64,000 bases of DNA from Microbacterium protaetiae (GCF_004135285.1 NZ_CP035494.1:310001-374000); one strand, 5' to 3'. Positions 19,154 through 29,435 are shown, counted from the first letter of the stretch. Made by a program: numbers and translations. The notes: generated by a model not told the origin, from the sequence alone.

Positions 19154-20386
19154 TCAGGCCCTCGCGGCCACCAGCGTCTGCCGGGCGATCTCGAGTTCCT
19201 CGTTGGTGGGCACGACGAGAACTGTGACGGCTGAGTCGTCCGTGGAGATGACCCGGATGCCGCGGTCTGCCGCCTCGTTACGCTCGGCATCGATCTGCAC
19301 ACCCGCGAAGCCGAGCGTCGACAGCGCCGCCGCGCGCACCTCGGGCGAGTTCTCGCCCACTCCGGCGGTGAACGAGATGATGTCGGCACCATCGAGCTGT
19401 GCGAGGTACGAACCGGCGTACGCGCGCAGGCGATGCACGTAGACGTCGAATGCGAGCGTGGCTGCGGCATCGCCGCGGGCACGACCGGCTTGCACATCGC
19501 GCATGTCCGAGAAGCCCGACAGTCCCTTCAGTCCACTGCGCTTGTTGAGCAGGTCGTCGAGCTCATCGATGCCCAGACCGGCACGGCGGGCGAGCTGGAA
19601 CAGCGCCGCCGGGTCGACATCACCCGAGCGTGTTCCCATCACCAGCCCTTCCAGCGGCGTGAACCCCATCGACGTTTCGACCGACCGCCCGCCATCCACG
19701 GCGGTGACGGATGCGCCGTTGCCGAGATGGAAGACGATCTGCTTCAGCTGTGCGTACGGCCGGTTCACGAACGCCGCGGCCGCCTCGCTCACGAACTTGT
19801 GCGAGGTTCCGTGGAACCCGTAACGGCGGATGCGGTGGTGGGCGGCCAGTTCGGCGTCGATCGCGTAGGTGTAGGCGTCGGGCGCGAGGGTCTGATGGAA
19901 CGCGGTGTCGAACACCGCCACATGCGGCACGTCCGGGAATGCGCGCTTGGCGGCGACGATCCCCGCCAGATTCGCCGGGTTGTGCAGCGGCGCGAGCACC
20001 GAGAGCTCTTCGATGTTGATCTCGACGAGCGGCGTGATCAGAGTCGGCTCGAAGAACCGCGCACCTCCGTGCACGACCCGGTGCCCCACCGCGTCGGGCG
20101 GATTCTCGTCGAGACTCGGTCCGTGCGCGGCGAAGTCTTCGAGCATCGCCGCGAAGCCGGCGAAGTGATCGGGAATCGGCAGCTCGCGCTCGTAGGTGGC
20201 ATCGAGCATCGTGGGCACGCCCTGGCCGGGCTCGCCCGGTACGGCATGCACGGTGTGCCGGCAGCGGCCGCTCTGCTGCCCGATGCGCTCGACCAGCCCC
20301 GAGGCGAGCACGCCCTCACGCGCCATGTCCAGCAGCTGATACTTGAACGAACTCGAACCGCTGTTGACGACGAGGACGATGCTCAT
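19154..20386 (-). CDS. ackA: acetate kinase
   Basis: A 410-residue kinase making ATP and acetate from acetyl phosphate. The N-terminal VVNSGSSSFKYQL, the block RYGFHGTSHKFVSEAAA and the ATP-binding HLGNGASVTAVDGG are all intact; the C-terminal TAGVGENSPEVR is also present. Its start overlaps the pta stop by four bases, so the two are translationally coupled and run acetyl-CoA to acetate overflow or, in reverse, acetate activation. Confidence 0.97.
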   Translation of the reverse strand: MSIVLVVNSGSSSFKYQLLDMAREGVLASGLVERIGQQSGRCRHTVHAVPGEPGQGVPTMLDATYERELPIPDHFAGFAAMLEDFAAHGPSLDENPPDAVGHRVVHGGARFFEPTLITPLVEINIEELSVLAPLHNPANLAGIVAAKRAFPDVPHVAVFDTAFHQTLAPDAYTYAIDAELAAHHRIRRYGFHGTSHKFVSEAAAAFVNRPYAQLKQIVFHLGNGASVTAVDGGRSVETSMGFTPLEGLVMGTRSGDVDPAALFQLARRAGLGIDELDDLLNKRSGLKGLSGFSDMRDVQAGRARGDAAATLAFDVYVHRLRAYAGSYLAQLDGADIISFTAGVGENSPEVRAAALSTLGFAGVQIDAERNEAADRGIRVISTDDSAVTVLVVPTNEELEIARQTLVAARA

Positions 20387-22533
20387 GCGGATTCCCCCGT
20401 GGTGGTGGATGCCTCGCCCTGAGCCTGGATGGCGGTGATGGCGATGGTGTTGACGATGTCGTCGACCAGCGCGCCGCGCGACAGGTCGTTGATCGGTTTG
20501 TTCAGACCCTGCAGCACCGGGCCGATGGCCACAGCGCCGGCCGAGCGCTGCACGGCCTTGTAGGTGTTGTTGCCGGTGTTCAGGTCGGGAAAGATGAACA
20601 CCGTTGCACGGCCCGCGACCTGCGAGCCCGGCATCTTGGCGGCGGCGACGGCGGCATCGGCGGCCGCGTCGTACTGGATCGGCCCCTCGACCAGCAGCTG
20701 CGGGGCACGTTCGCGCACGAGGGCGGTGGCGGCTCGCACCTTCTCGACGTCTTCGCCGGCACCCGACTCTCCCGTGGAGTACGACAGCATCGCCACTCTC
20801 GGGTCGATGCCGAACTGCGCGGCCGTGGCCGCAGACGAGATGGCGATGTCGGCCAGCTGCTCGCTGGACGGGTCGGGGATCACCGCGCAGTCGCCGTACA
20901 CCAGCACTCGGTCGGCGAGCGCCATGAGAAAGACGCTGGAGACGACCGAGACACCCGGCTTGGTCTTGATGATCTCGAACGCGGGCCGGATCGTGTGCGC
21001 GGTCGTGTGGGCAGCGCCCGAGACCATCCCGTCGGCCAGCCCCAGATGCACCATGAGCGTGCCGAAGTACGAGACGTCGGTCACCGTGTCGGCGGCGCGT
21101 GCGTACGTCATGCCCTTGTGGGCGCGCAGCCGCTCGTACTCCCGTGCGAACCGGTCGACGTGCGCGGCGTCGAACGGGCTCAGAATGTCGGCGGACCCGA
21201 TGTCGATTCCCAGTTCGGTCGCGCGGCCGCGGACGGCGTCGGGGTCGCCCAGGATCGTGACATCGGCGATGCCGCGTGCCAAGACGGTTGCCGCGGCCCG
21301 CAGCACGCGGTCATCGTCACCTTCGGGCAGCACGATGCGCTTGCGGTCGGCACGGGCGCGCTCGACGAGCTCATAGCCGAACATCAGCGGGGTGACCGCC
21401 GTGGAACGGGCCAGGCCCAGCGCGCGCGTGAGCTCGTCGACGTCGACGTGCTGCTCGAACATCGCCAGCGCCGTGTCATAACGGCGCTGCGAGTCGGCGG
21501 CCAGGCGGCCGCGGGTGCGCATGATGCGCAGCGCCGTCTCATACGTGCCGTATTCGGTGCTGATGATCGGCAGCGACGAGCCGAGCCCGTCGATCAGCCG
21601 GTCGATGGCCTCGGGCAGCGGAAAGGGCCCGTTCAGCGCGATGCCCGCCAGCGACGGGAACGTGCCCGACGCGTTGGCCAGCAGTGTCGCCAGCAACACA
21701 TCGGTGCGATCGGCGGCGACCACGACGACGGCGCTGTCTTCCAACCGTGGCAGCACGTTGTCCATCGACATCCCGGCGACCACGACATCGAGCACCTCGC
21801 GGGTGAGCAGTTCGGGATCGCCCTTGAGCAGGGTCGCATCCAGCGAGCGCATCACGCCGCGCATCGACGGGGCGACCAAGAAGCGATCCTCGGGAAGAGC
21901 CCACACCGGGATGCCGTCGCGCAGAGCCGAGGCATCCACCACCGCCTTCACCTCGGCGATCGTCTCGACCAGTGCGTCGGGGTCGGTGCGGTTGGCGACC
22001 ACCGCGAACAGTTCTGCCCGCCCGTGCGCCAGTTCGGCGAGGGCGAGAGCGGCGATCTGTCCCATCTGTGCGGGCGTGCGCGCCTGCGTCTTGCCGAGCT
22101 GCTCGCCCAGCCCCTCCTGCGAGCGGCCACCCAGGACCAATAGCACCGGCGCGCCGAGATTCGCAGCGATGCGGGCGTTGTAGCCCAGTTCGGCCGGGCT
22201 GCCCACATCGGTGAAATCGCTGCCGAGAATGACCACGGCATCGCATTGCGTCTCGACCGACTTGTACCGCTCGACGATCACTCCCAGCGCCGCCTCGGGG
22301 TCGGCGCGCACATCGTCGTAGGTCACCCCGATGCATTCGTCATAGTCGAGCTCGACCCCGTCGTGTTCGAGCAGCATCTCGAGCACGTAGTCGCGTTCGG
22401 CGGTCGACCGCGCAATCGATCGAAAAACGCCCACACGCCCGGTCGCGTGACTGAGCGCGTCGAGCACCCCGAGAGCGATCGTGGACTTGCCGGAATGGCC
22501 TTCTGCCGACGTGATGAAGATGCTCTGCGCCAC
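20383..22533 (-). CDS. pta: phosphate acetyltransferase
   Basis: A long-form enzyme of 716 residues converting acetyl-CoA and phosphate to acetyl phosphate. The N-terminal part is a P-loop-like BioD/CobB region (FITSAEGHSGKSTIALGVLDAL), the middle is a DRTGG domain, and the catalytic C-terminal PTA_PTB domain begins near residue 390, with ERARADRKRIVLPEGDDDRVL and FPDLNTGNNTYKAVQRSAGA. Length matches the long E. coli-type form. GTG 22533 lies 6 nt after TAGGCT. Confidence 0.97.
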   Translation of the reverse strand: MAQSIFITSAEGHSGKSTIALGVLDALSHATGRVGVFRSIARSTAERDYVLEMLLEHDGVELDYDECIGVTYDDVRADPEAALGVIVERYKSVETQCDAVVILGSDFTDVGSPAELGYNARIAANLGAPVLLVLGGRSQEGLGEQLGKTQARTPAQMGQIAALALAELAHGRAELFAVVANRTDPDALVETIAEVKAVVDASALRDGIPVWALPEDRFLVAPSMRGVMRSLDATLLKGDPELLTREVLDVVVAGMSMDNVLPRLEDSAVVVVAADRTDVLLATLLANASGTFPSLAGIALNGPFPLPEAIDRLIDGLGSSLPIISTEYGTYETALRIMRTRGRLAADSQRRYDTALAMFEQHVDVDELTRALGLARSTAVTPLMFGYELVERARADRKRIVLPEGDDDRVLRAAATVLARGIADVTILGDPDAVRGRATELGIDIGSADILSPFDAAHVDRFAREYERLRAHKGMTYARAADTVTDVSYFGTLMVHLGLADGMVSGAAHTTAHTIRPAFEIIKTKPGVSVVSSVFLMALADRVLVYGDCAVIPDPSSEQLADIAISSAATAAQFGIDPRVAMLSYSTGESGAGEDVEKVRAATALVRERAPQLLVEGPIQYDAAADAAVAAAKMPGSQVAGRATVFIFPDLNTGNNTYKAVQRSAGAVAIGPVLQGLNKPINDLSRGALVDDIVNTIAITAIQAQGEASTTTGESA

Positions 22534-22539
22534 GGGTCC

Positions 22540-22545
22540 AGCCTA
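22540..22545 (-). promoter_or_regulatory. -10 hexamer TAGGCT for pta-ackA
   Basis: Minus-strand TAGGCT is 6 nt before GTG 22533; no Shine-Dalgarno sequence is visible. Confidence 0.45.
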
Positions 22546-22608
22546 GGGGCGGGCAGGGCCGCGTGGGTGGGATGCGCCGGTGAAAAAGGGGCGCAGAAGG
22601 GATGCTGC

Positions 22609-23799
22609 TCAGGACTCGGGGATCGGCTCGCGTGGCAGCCGGCGCACGCGTTGACGCCGCCGTCTGCGCTCGGGGATCATCGAGCGCATCTCTTCGAGCT
22701 TGCCGAAGCACAGCAGCCGGTCGCCCACTTCGAGCACGACGCCCTTGCGCGGGTTCGGGATCACGGTGGCCCCGCGATGCAGCGTGAGCACGGTGATGTC
22801 GCGCTCCCACAGGCCCGACTCGCCGAGGTTCTGTCCGACCAGTCCGGCATCGGCGTGCACGAGCAACTCCGCGACGCCGTACCCGGTCGAGACCGTGAGC
22901 CGCTGGCGCACATCGATCTCGGGAAATCCGACCTGATTGGCCATGAAGTCGATGATCGCGCCCGCGACATCCAGTTTCGTCGCCGTCTCGATGCCTTGCA
23001 GCCCCGGTGACGAGTTGACTTCCATGACCAGCGGGCCGTCTTCACTTTCGAGCATGTCGACGCCGGCCACCCGCAACCCCATGATCTGCGCGCTGCGCAC
23101 GGCGGCCTCTTCGAAGGCCGGGTCGAGCGTCACGGGCTCGACGGTGCCGCCACGGTGCACATTCGAGCGGAACTCGTCGCCGCCTGCCACCCGCCGCATC
23201 GCAGCCACGACGCGGTCGCCGACGACCAGAGCGCGGATGTCACGGCCCCGGCTCTCGGCGATGAACTTCTGGATGAGCACGTTCTGCTTCGTCGAATGCA
23301 ACGTCTCGATGATCGCCTCGGCGACCTTGACCTGCGGGGCGAGGATCACCCCGATCCCCTGCGTGCCCTCGAGCAGCTTGATCACGACCGGCGCTCCACC
23401 GACCCGCTCGATGGCGGGCCGCACGTCGGCGCGGTTTCGCACGAAGGCCGTCGGCGGCAAGGCGATGTTGTGCCGCGAGAGGATCTGGTTCGCCCGCAGC
23501 TTGTCGCGCGCGTTGGCGATGCCGTTCGCGGTGTTGGGCGTGTACACGTCCATCTGCTCGAACTGGCGCACCACCGCGGTGCCGAAGTAGGTGATCGAGT
23601 TGCCGATGCGCGGCAGCACCGCGTCGTAGTCGCTGAGCGGACGACCGCGGAACCACAGGTCGGGTTCTGAGCTGGCGAGGTCGATCGCGAACCGCAACGT
23701 GTTGAGCACCTTGACCTGGTGTCCGCGCTGCGCGGCGGCGGTACGCAGCCGCTGCGTCGAATACGACTGCGGCGCGCGGGAGAGGATCGCGATTTTCAT
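22609..23799 (-). CDS. RimK-like ATP-grasp ligase fused to a TrkA-C-like domain
   Basis: A 396-residue protein. Residues 1-285 are RimK-like: MKIAILSRAPQSYSTQRL, the pre-ATP-grasp fold, IKLLEGTQGIGVIL (ATP loop), and VMEVNSSPGLQGIE, which holds the Glu/Asn metal ligands. RimK adds glutamates to the C-terminus of ribosomal protein S6 in E. coli; relatives add amino acids to other carboxylates. About 75 further residues (305-378, VAELLVHADAGLVGQNLGES to GDRLLCFGKLEEM) look like a TrkA-C/RCK-C ligand-binding domain, absent from E. coli RimK (about 300 residues), followed by an Arg-rich tail (RRRRRQRVRRLPRE). Its start is only 26 bp from that of a divergent RimB-like protease gene. The substrate is not known. 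Confidence 0.85.
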   Translation of the reverse strand: MKIAILSRAPQSYSTQRLRTAAAQRGHQVKVLNTLRFAIDLASSEPDLWFRGRPLSDYDAVLPRIGNSITYFGTAVVRQFEQMDVYTPNTANGIANARDKLRANQILSRHNIALPPTAFVRNRADVRPAIERVGGAPVVIKLLEGTQGIGVILAPQVKVAEAIIETLHSTKQNVLIQKFIAESRGRDIRALVVGDRVVAAMRRVAGGDEFRSNVHRGGTVEPVTLDPAFEEAAVRSAQIMGLRVAGVDMLESEDGPLVMEVNSSPGLQGIETATKLDVAGAIIDFMANQVGFPEIDVRQRLTVSTGYGVAELLVHADAGLVGQNLGESGLWERDITVLTLHRGATVIPNPRKGVVLEVGDRLLCFGKLEEMRSMIPERRRRRQRVRRLPREPIPES

Positions 23800-23825
23800 G
23801 AGGGATGCCCTGCCAAGATGGACGG

Positions 23826-24302
23826 ATGACCGAGGTTATCCATCCAAGCACCATCGCGGGGTGGCGCGAATGGGTCGGCCTGCCCGAACTCGGCATCGGC
23901 TGGATGAAGGCCAAACTCGACACCGGCGCCCGCTCATCGTCGCTGCACGCCTTCGACATCCAGCCTGTCGAGGGAAGCCCTGATCGGGTGCGGTTCCGCG
24001 TGCTGCCCTGGCAGGAGTCCGACGACGACGCGGTCGACCACGAGTGCGCGGTGCACGACCGGCGCATCGTGCGCAGTTCATCGGGGCACACCGAGGAGCG
24101 CTACGTCGTTCTGATGGATCTCGTGCTGCTGGGCCGGCGGATCAGCGCCGAGGTGACCCTCTCGAACCGCGATGAGATGGGCTTTCGCATGCTGATCGGG
24201 CGCGAGGCCCTGCGCCAGGGCTTCATCGTCGATCCGGCGCGCTCGTACCTCGGCGGCCGTGCTCCACGGTCGGCCCGCCGACGCAATCGCGGACAGGACT
24301 GA
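23826..24302 (+). CDS. RimB-like retropepsin-fold (ATP-dependent zinc protease family) protein
   Basis: A 158-residue small protein with the aspartyl-protease-like block KLDTGARSSSLHA (D-T-G-A), as in the family often called putative ATP-dependent zinc protease or RimB. In Pseudomonas RimB cuts glutamate tails added by RimK; that pairing is established there, and here it is inferred from the divergent RimK-like gene. The C-terminal half holds EVTLSNRDEMGFRMLIGREAL, characteristic of the family. The start at 23826 is chosen over one 7 codons earlier because the longer form would overlap the divergent gene's leader; neither has a good ribosome binding site. Confidence 0.8.
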   Translation: MTEVIHPSTIAGWREWVGLPELGIGWMKAKLDTGARSSSLHAFDIQPVEGSPDRVRFRVLPWQESDDDAVDHECAVHDRRIVRSSSGHTEERYVVLMDLVLLGRRISAEVTLSNRDEMGFRMLIGREALRQGFIVDPARSYLGGRAPRSARRRNRGQD

Positions 24303-24317
24303 CCCCGGCATGGGAAA

Positions 24318-24410
24318 AGAAAGACTCTCCGCGAACCCGGCAGAGCCTGGTTACCCTTGCTACGTTTCCGTCCTGGGGGAGTTGGCCTGGATGCCGCCTC
24401 GCGGAGAGCT
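24318..24410 (-). ncRNA. ffs: signal recognition particle RNA (small bacterial 4.5S type)
   Basis: On the minus strand the closing stem CTCTCCGCGA (24399-24408 side) pairs with TCGCGGAGAG (24325-24334 side). The apical domain reads CCCCCAGGAC-GGAAAC-GUAGCAAGGG: the conserved CAGG and AGCA strands of the Ffh-binding symmetric loop enclose a short ACG/CGU stem with a GAAA tetraloop in place of the usual GGAA. The strand ends in TCTTTCTTTT, a U-run terminator. A TAGACT -10 hexamer (24417-24422, minus) starts it about 7 nt upstream. Ends are accurate to a few bases. Confidence 0.85.
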
Positions 24411-24539
24411 GTCACCAGTCTAACCGAACGCCGGTGCCGCATTCGCACAGCCGGTTCTCGGTGACTCGGGCGCCGTCTGCGGGTTACGATCGGAGAACAC
24501 GGGCGACGGCGCCCGCACCCGATTCGCGAAGGACTGCCG

Positions 24540-25553
<1,014 letters not shown>

Positions 25554-25554
25554 G

Positions 25555-26808
25555 ATGAGACGCGCCTGGCCGCTCACCGTCCGGGGCACCGCCGCAGGCG
25601 TGCTGGCCCTGGCGTGCTTCATCGCGGCAGCCCAACTCGGTTCGGTGCAGCTGCTGGCCTTCGGGGTGTTCCTGGTGGCGCTGGTGGTGGTCAGCCTGAT
25701 AGCCCTGCACATCACGCGGCGTGACGTGTCGCTGAGCCGCACCTCGTCTCCGGCCACCGTCGCCGTCGGCGACGACACGCGGGTCACCGTGCACGTGGGC
25801 GTGCGCACCGCGCTGCCGACGACGCCCGGAACCTGGGAAGACCGCGTGCCCGAGGGCCTCGACGGGCGCTCCGACGGCCGCTTTCCCGCACTCGGGTCGG
25901 GGCTGCGCGGCGGTGACCGCGCTGTCGACCTGGTCTATGAACTGCATGCGACCCAGCGCGGCATCCATTGGCTCGGACCCCTCGATCTGACCATCCGCGA
26001 TCCGTTCGGCATCGCCCGCCGCGTGGCCGAAGTGGGCGAGACCACGCGCCTCATCGTCACACCGCAGTGCATCGACCTGCCACCGCTGACCGCTTTCGCC
26101 GGGGCGACGGGTGGGATGCTGCAGGCCACGACGACGCGTTTGGGCCAGGGCACCGACAACCTGATAGCACGCCCGTATCAACCGGGCGATTCGATGCGAC
26201 GCATCCACTGGCGGGCCACAGCACATCGCGACATGCTCATGGTGCGGCAAGAAGAGCAGGAGTCGACGCCCGAGGCCACGGTGGTCCTGGACCGCGCGAA
26301 GAGCCGATGGGGCGAGGATGCCGCGGCGCGGCCGGGTGCCGACGCGTCGTTCGAGGCGGCCGTGGACGCCTGCGTGTCGGCCGTGAATGCGCTCGTGCGC
26401 GACGGCTATGCCGTGCAGGTGGTCGATGTTGACGGTTCGCCGTTGTCAGAAGTCGTGCCCGGCGGTGAGCAATCGGCCGTGGCGGTTCTCGTGGCCCGGT
26501 TCGCAACTGTCACGGCGGCCGGCTCGCTGAGCCTTGCCGCCCTGACCCGACTGTGGTCGGGATCGACCACAGGGCCGCTCGTGCTCATCACCGGCGCGCT
26601 GACCGCCGCCGACGTCGACGTTCTCGCGCCGGTCCCCGCGCACAGCGCACATCCCGTGCTGCTGAGCACCGAGCCCGCCGACGAGGTGATCGAGCGCGCC
26701 GCCGCGACCGGTTGGTATGCGGCATCCATCGCCCCCGGCACCTCACTGCGCGACGCATGGCTGCGCGTCTCACACGCCGACGTGACCGCCGCCGAGGCGG
26801 CATCATGA
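25555..26808 (+). CDS. DUF58 domain protein
   Basis: A 417-residue protein with two N-terminal hydrophobic segments (about 10-32 and 36-55) followed by a beta-rich region and the DUF58 signature LIARPYQPGDSMRRIHWRATAHRDMLMVRQEEQE, then a vWA-like C-terminal domain. DUF58 partners of MoxR are membrane-attached with a cytoplasmic vWA fold. Its start is 1 bp after the MoxR gene's stop and its stop overlaps the start of the transglutaminase gene by four bases, so translation of all three is coupled. Confidence 0.85.
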   Translation: MRRAWPLTVRGTAAGVLALACFIAAAQLGSVQLLAFGVFLVALVVVSLIALHITRRDVSLSRTSSPATVAVGDDTRVTVHVGVRTALPTTPGTWEDRVPEGLDGRSDGRFPALGSGLRGGDRAVDLVYELHATQRGIHWLGPLDLTIRDPFGIARRVAEVGETTRLIVTPQCIDLPPLTAFAGATGGMLQATTTRLGQGTDNLIARPYQPGDSMRRIHWRATAHRDMLMVRQEEQESTPEATVVLDRAKSRWGEDAAARPGADASFEAAVDACVSAVNALVRDGYAVQVVDVDGSPLSEVVPGGEQSAVAVLVARFATVTAAGSLSLAALTRLWSGSTTGPLVLITGALTAADVDVLAPVPAHSAHPVLLSTEPADEVIERAAATGWYAASIAPGTSLRDAWLRVSHADVTAAEAAS

Positions 26809-29081
26809 GCGCGCCCAGGCGACCGCGACGCAGCGGGGCACACGTGTCCCTGGCGATCGCATCGTGGGTGGCGCTGCTGGCGGCCCTGGTGCCGCTGGCG
26901 AGCGTCATAGCACCGGGCGCGTGGATCGCCGGAGTGCTCGTGGTCTCGCTCGCCGTGCTCGCGGCCGGCTTCATCGCACGCCGGGCGACTCTGCCGGCCC
27001 TGGTGGTCAGCCTCATCGAGGCAGCGGTGTGGGTGGGGCTTGTCACCGGTATCTTCCTGCGCGAGGCGGCCATCGTCTTCGTCGTGCCGACGCTGCACGC
27101 ATTCCGGCTGGTTCCCGAGCTCATCGCCGACGCCATGCAGCAGATCCAGACCGGCGTCGCGCCGCTGCCCGAGACCACCGCGCTCGCGTTCTGCATCGTG
27201 ACGGCCGCGGGGCTGATCATGATCGTCGTCGACCACGTCGTGATCACCGCGCGGATGCCGCTGGCAGCCGCCATCGCACTGATTGCGGTGTCGTTGATCC
27301 CGTCGCTGGCCGTTCCCGGGCCGTTCGACGTCATCGGGTTCGTGGTGCTGGCCGCCGCGATCCTTTTCCTGCTGCGGGCCGAGACCGGCACCCGATATCA
27401 GCCGCCGCGGGCAGCGCCGACCGCGCCCGGCAGCACGTCGGCGATCGCCGCGTCGATCGGGCTGGTGGCGGTGCTGGTCGCCGTGGCCGCCACCCCGTTG
27501 CTGCCGACGCCGCCCTCGCGTGCCTCGTGGGGTCCGGGCGGATCGACCATCAACGCCTCGCTCGATCTCGGGCGCGATCTGCGCCGGCCCGACCCGGTCA
27601 CCGTGCTCACCCTGACCACGACCGGCGTCGGGGCGCCCTATCTGCGCGCGGCCAGCCTGTCGTCGTTCAACGACGACATCTGGAAGCCGGATTTCACCGC
27701 GACCGCGCCGCTGGGCGACGGCGATGGCCTGGGCATCTCCGACGCCGGCGCGGACATCGCCGTCAAGAAGACGACCACGAAGATCCACATCGAGCACCTC
27801 AGCGCCCGCTATCTGCCCGTTCCGTACCCGGCGACCGACGTGACCGGCGTCGGCGACGGCTGGCTGGCGATGACATCGAACCGCACCATCGTCAGCAACG
27901 GCACGACATCGACCTCGGGAGCCGACTACACGGTGACCACCGAGGTGCCGGAGCCGACCCTCGAGCAGATCGAGGCGAGCACAGCACACAGCGGCGATGC
28001 CGACACTCTCGGACTGCAGGCGGTCATTCCGACGATCATCACCGAGGACGCCCGCCGGGTCACGGCGGGGACGACCACCGACTACGACGCCCTGCTCGCG
28101 CTGCAGAACTGGTTCCGCGGCCCCGATTTCCAGTACTCGCTGTCCGCACCCGTGCAAGAGGGCTTCGACGGTTCGGGCGTGTCGGCGATCGCCTCGTTCC
28201 TCGAAGCGAAGAGCGGTTACTGCGTCCACTTCGCGTCGGCGTTCGCGATGATGGCGCGGGTGCTGGGGATGTCGTCGCGCATCGTCGTCGGATATCTGCC
28301 GGGCACGCCCGACACCTCGGGCATCGTCAACGGCGACTCCGTCGTCTACACCGTCTCGAGCACACAATTGCACGCGTGGCCCGAGGTCTACTTCTCGGGA
28401 ATCGGCTGGGTGGCGTTCGAGCCGACGAAGAGTCTGGGCGCCCCGACCGGTTTCCTGCCCGCCTCTGCGGGCGGCGGCGACGATGTCAGTCCCACCGACG
28501 CGCCGTCGGCGACACCGACCACCGCGCCCAGTCCCTCCGACCGGGCCGACCCCGACGGTCTGCGCGCCGACGACGCGAACACCGGCGACAGCGCGCACGC
28601 GGGCGTGAATCTGCTGCCGTGGGCGCTGGGCGCGGCCGGCGTCGTGCTGCTGCTGCTCGTACCGCTGCTGTGCGGCACGCTGCGTCGGCGGCGTCGGGAT
28701 GCCGCGGCTCACCACGGCGACACTCTGGCCGCCTGGAACTCCGTGCGCGATGCGGCGATCGACCTGGGCATTCCGGTGCCGGTCTCGGAGTCGGCGCGGG
28801 TCTTCGGCGCGCGCCTCGTCCGTGATCACGGGGCGCCTGAGGCCGAGACGCTGCGCCTCGTGCACGCGGTGGAGCAGGCCGCTTACGCGGATGCGGGCGG
28901 CACACGCGACGGGCGTGCGGTGGTGGATGCCGCAGCCGCGGTGCGCACCGGGCTGTATCTGTCGGTGAGCGGCGGTGCACGGACGCGGGCGTTGCTTTTC
29001 CCCCGCTCGCTGTTGGTGCGGCCGGGCAGCGTTTTCGCTCGGGACGGGGCTCGGGATGGAGCATCCACGCCGACCCGGTAG
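26805..29081 (+). CDS. transglutaminase-like (TgpA-type) membrane protein
   Basis: A 758-residue membrane protein. About six N-terminal transmembrane segments (residues 20-215) precede an extracytoplasmic transglutaminase-like domain with the catalytic Cys in SGYCVHFASAFAMMAR, the His in TQLHAWPEVYF, and the acid position in WVAFEPTK. A further transmembrane segment near residue 605 (LLPWALGAAGVVLLLLVPLL) and a cytoplasmic C-terminal domain follow. ATG 26805 is chosen because it overlaps the DUF58 stop (ATGA); a much longer frame exists but would overlap DUF58. The third acid residue is Glu rather than Asp, as in many TgpA-like proteins. The product probably modifies or cross-links envelope proteins, but the substrate is unknown. 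Confidence 0.85.
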   Translation: MSAPRRPRRSGAHVSLAIASWVALLAALVPLASVIAPGAWIAGVLVVSLAVLAAGFIARRATLPALVVSLIEAAVWVGLVTGIFLREAAIVFVVPTLHAFRLVPELIADAMQQIQTGVAPLPETTALAFCIVTAAGLIMIVVDHVVITARMPLAAAIALIAVSLIPSLAVPGPFDVIGFVVLAAAILFLLRAETGTRYQPPRAAPTAPGSTSAIAASIGLVAVLVAVAATPLLPTPPSRASWGPGGSTINASLDLGRDLRRPDPVTVLTLTTTGVGAPYLRAASLSSFNDDIWKPDFTATAPLGDGDGLGISDAGADIAVKKTTTKIHIEHLSARYLPVPYPATDVTGVGDGWLAMTSNRTIVSNGTTSTSGADYTVTTEVPEPTLEQIEASTAHSGDADTLGLQAVIPTIITEDARRVTAGTTTDYDALLALQNWFRGPDFQYSLSAPVQEGFDGSGVSAIASFLEAKSGYCVHFASAFAMMARVLGMSSRIVVGYLPGTPDTSGIVNGDSVVYTVSSTQLHAWPEVYFSGIGWVAFEPTKSLGAPTGFLPASAGGGDDVSPTDAPSATPTTAPSPSDRADPDGLRADDANTGDSAHAGVNLLPWALGAAGVVLLLLVPLLCGTLRRRRRDAAAHHGDTLAAWNSVRDAAIDLGIPVPVSESARVFGARLVRDHGAPEAETLRLVHAVEQAAYADAGGTRDGRAVVDAAAAVRTGLYLSVSGGARTRALLFPRSLLVRPGSVFARDGARDGASTPTR

Positions 29082-29109
29082 GATGGTCTGCGGCCCTCCA
29101 GGGGCTGCT

Positions 29110-29194
29110 GGAGGATTCGCCTAGTGGCCTATGGCGCACGCTTGGAAAGCGTGTTGAGTGAGAGCTCTCAGGGGTTCGAATCCCCTATCCTCCG
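29110..29194 (+). tRNA. tRNA-Ser, anticodon GGA
   Basis: Class II tRNA with acceptor GGAGGAT/ATCCTCC, anticodon stem ACGC/GCGT enclosing TTGGAAA (anticodon GGA), a long variable arm (TGAGTGAGAGCTCTCA) and a T-loop GGGTTCGAATCCC. The discriminator is G and no CCA is encoded. The region just downstream contains the only gene remnants of the window. Confidence 0.97.
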
Positions 29195-29200
29195 CCGAAC

Positions 29201-29236
29201 GAATGAGCGCTGCCCCGTAAGGGGTGGCGCTCATTC
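29201..29236 (+). terminator. hairpin terminator after tRNA-Ser
   Basis: A 16-bp stem (GAATGAGCGCTGCCCC with GGGGTGGCGCTCATTC, two wobble pairs) closes on GTAA, followed by ATTATGG. Confidence 0.75.
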
Positions 29237-29289
29237 ATTATGGGCAGGGCGCGATTCGAGCAGCGGCGCGCCGTTCGATGGGCCTACGG

Positions 29290-29427
29290 TCAGCGCGTGA
29301 GCAGCCCGTCCAGCAACACCTCGGTCATGCGCGATACACGACCCTCTGCGCACGCACCACCCTCTGCGTCGACACCGGCTGTGGGAGCGTCGGCCAGCCG
29401 GCTGAGCGCATGGATGAGGTCCTCGGC
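29290..29427 (-). pseudogene. TetR-family regulator, 3' remnant
   Basis: On the minus strand 45 codons ending at a stop translate to a block starting AEDLIHALSRLADAP and ending RMTEVLLDGLLTR, the usual C-terminus of TetR regulators. No helix-turn-helix part remains; the frame runs into the aldo/keto reductase remnant on the other strand. It is not functional. Confidence 0.7.
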
Positions 29428-29435
29428 ACGACACG

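Noticed and set aside
24318..24410. riboswitch upstream of the MoxR gene
   Set aside because: The structure is on the opposite strand and has the SRP RNA core.
26406..28865. 819-residue minus-strand ORF
   Set aside because: It is antisense to the DUF58 and transglutaminase genes; composition is Arg/Gly/His-rich as expected of a shadow frame.
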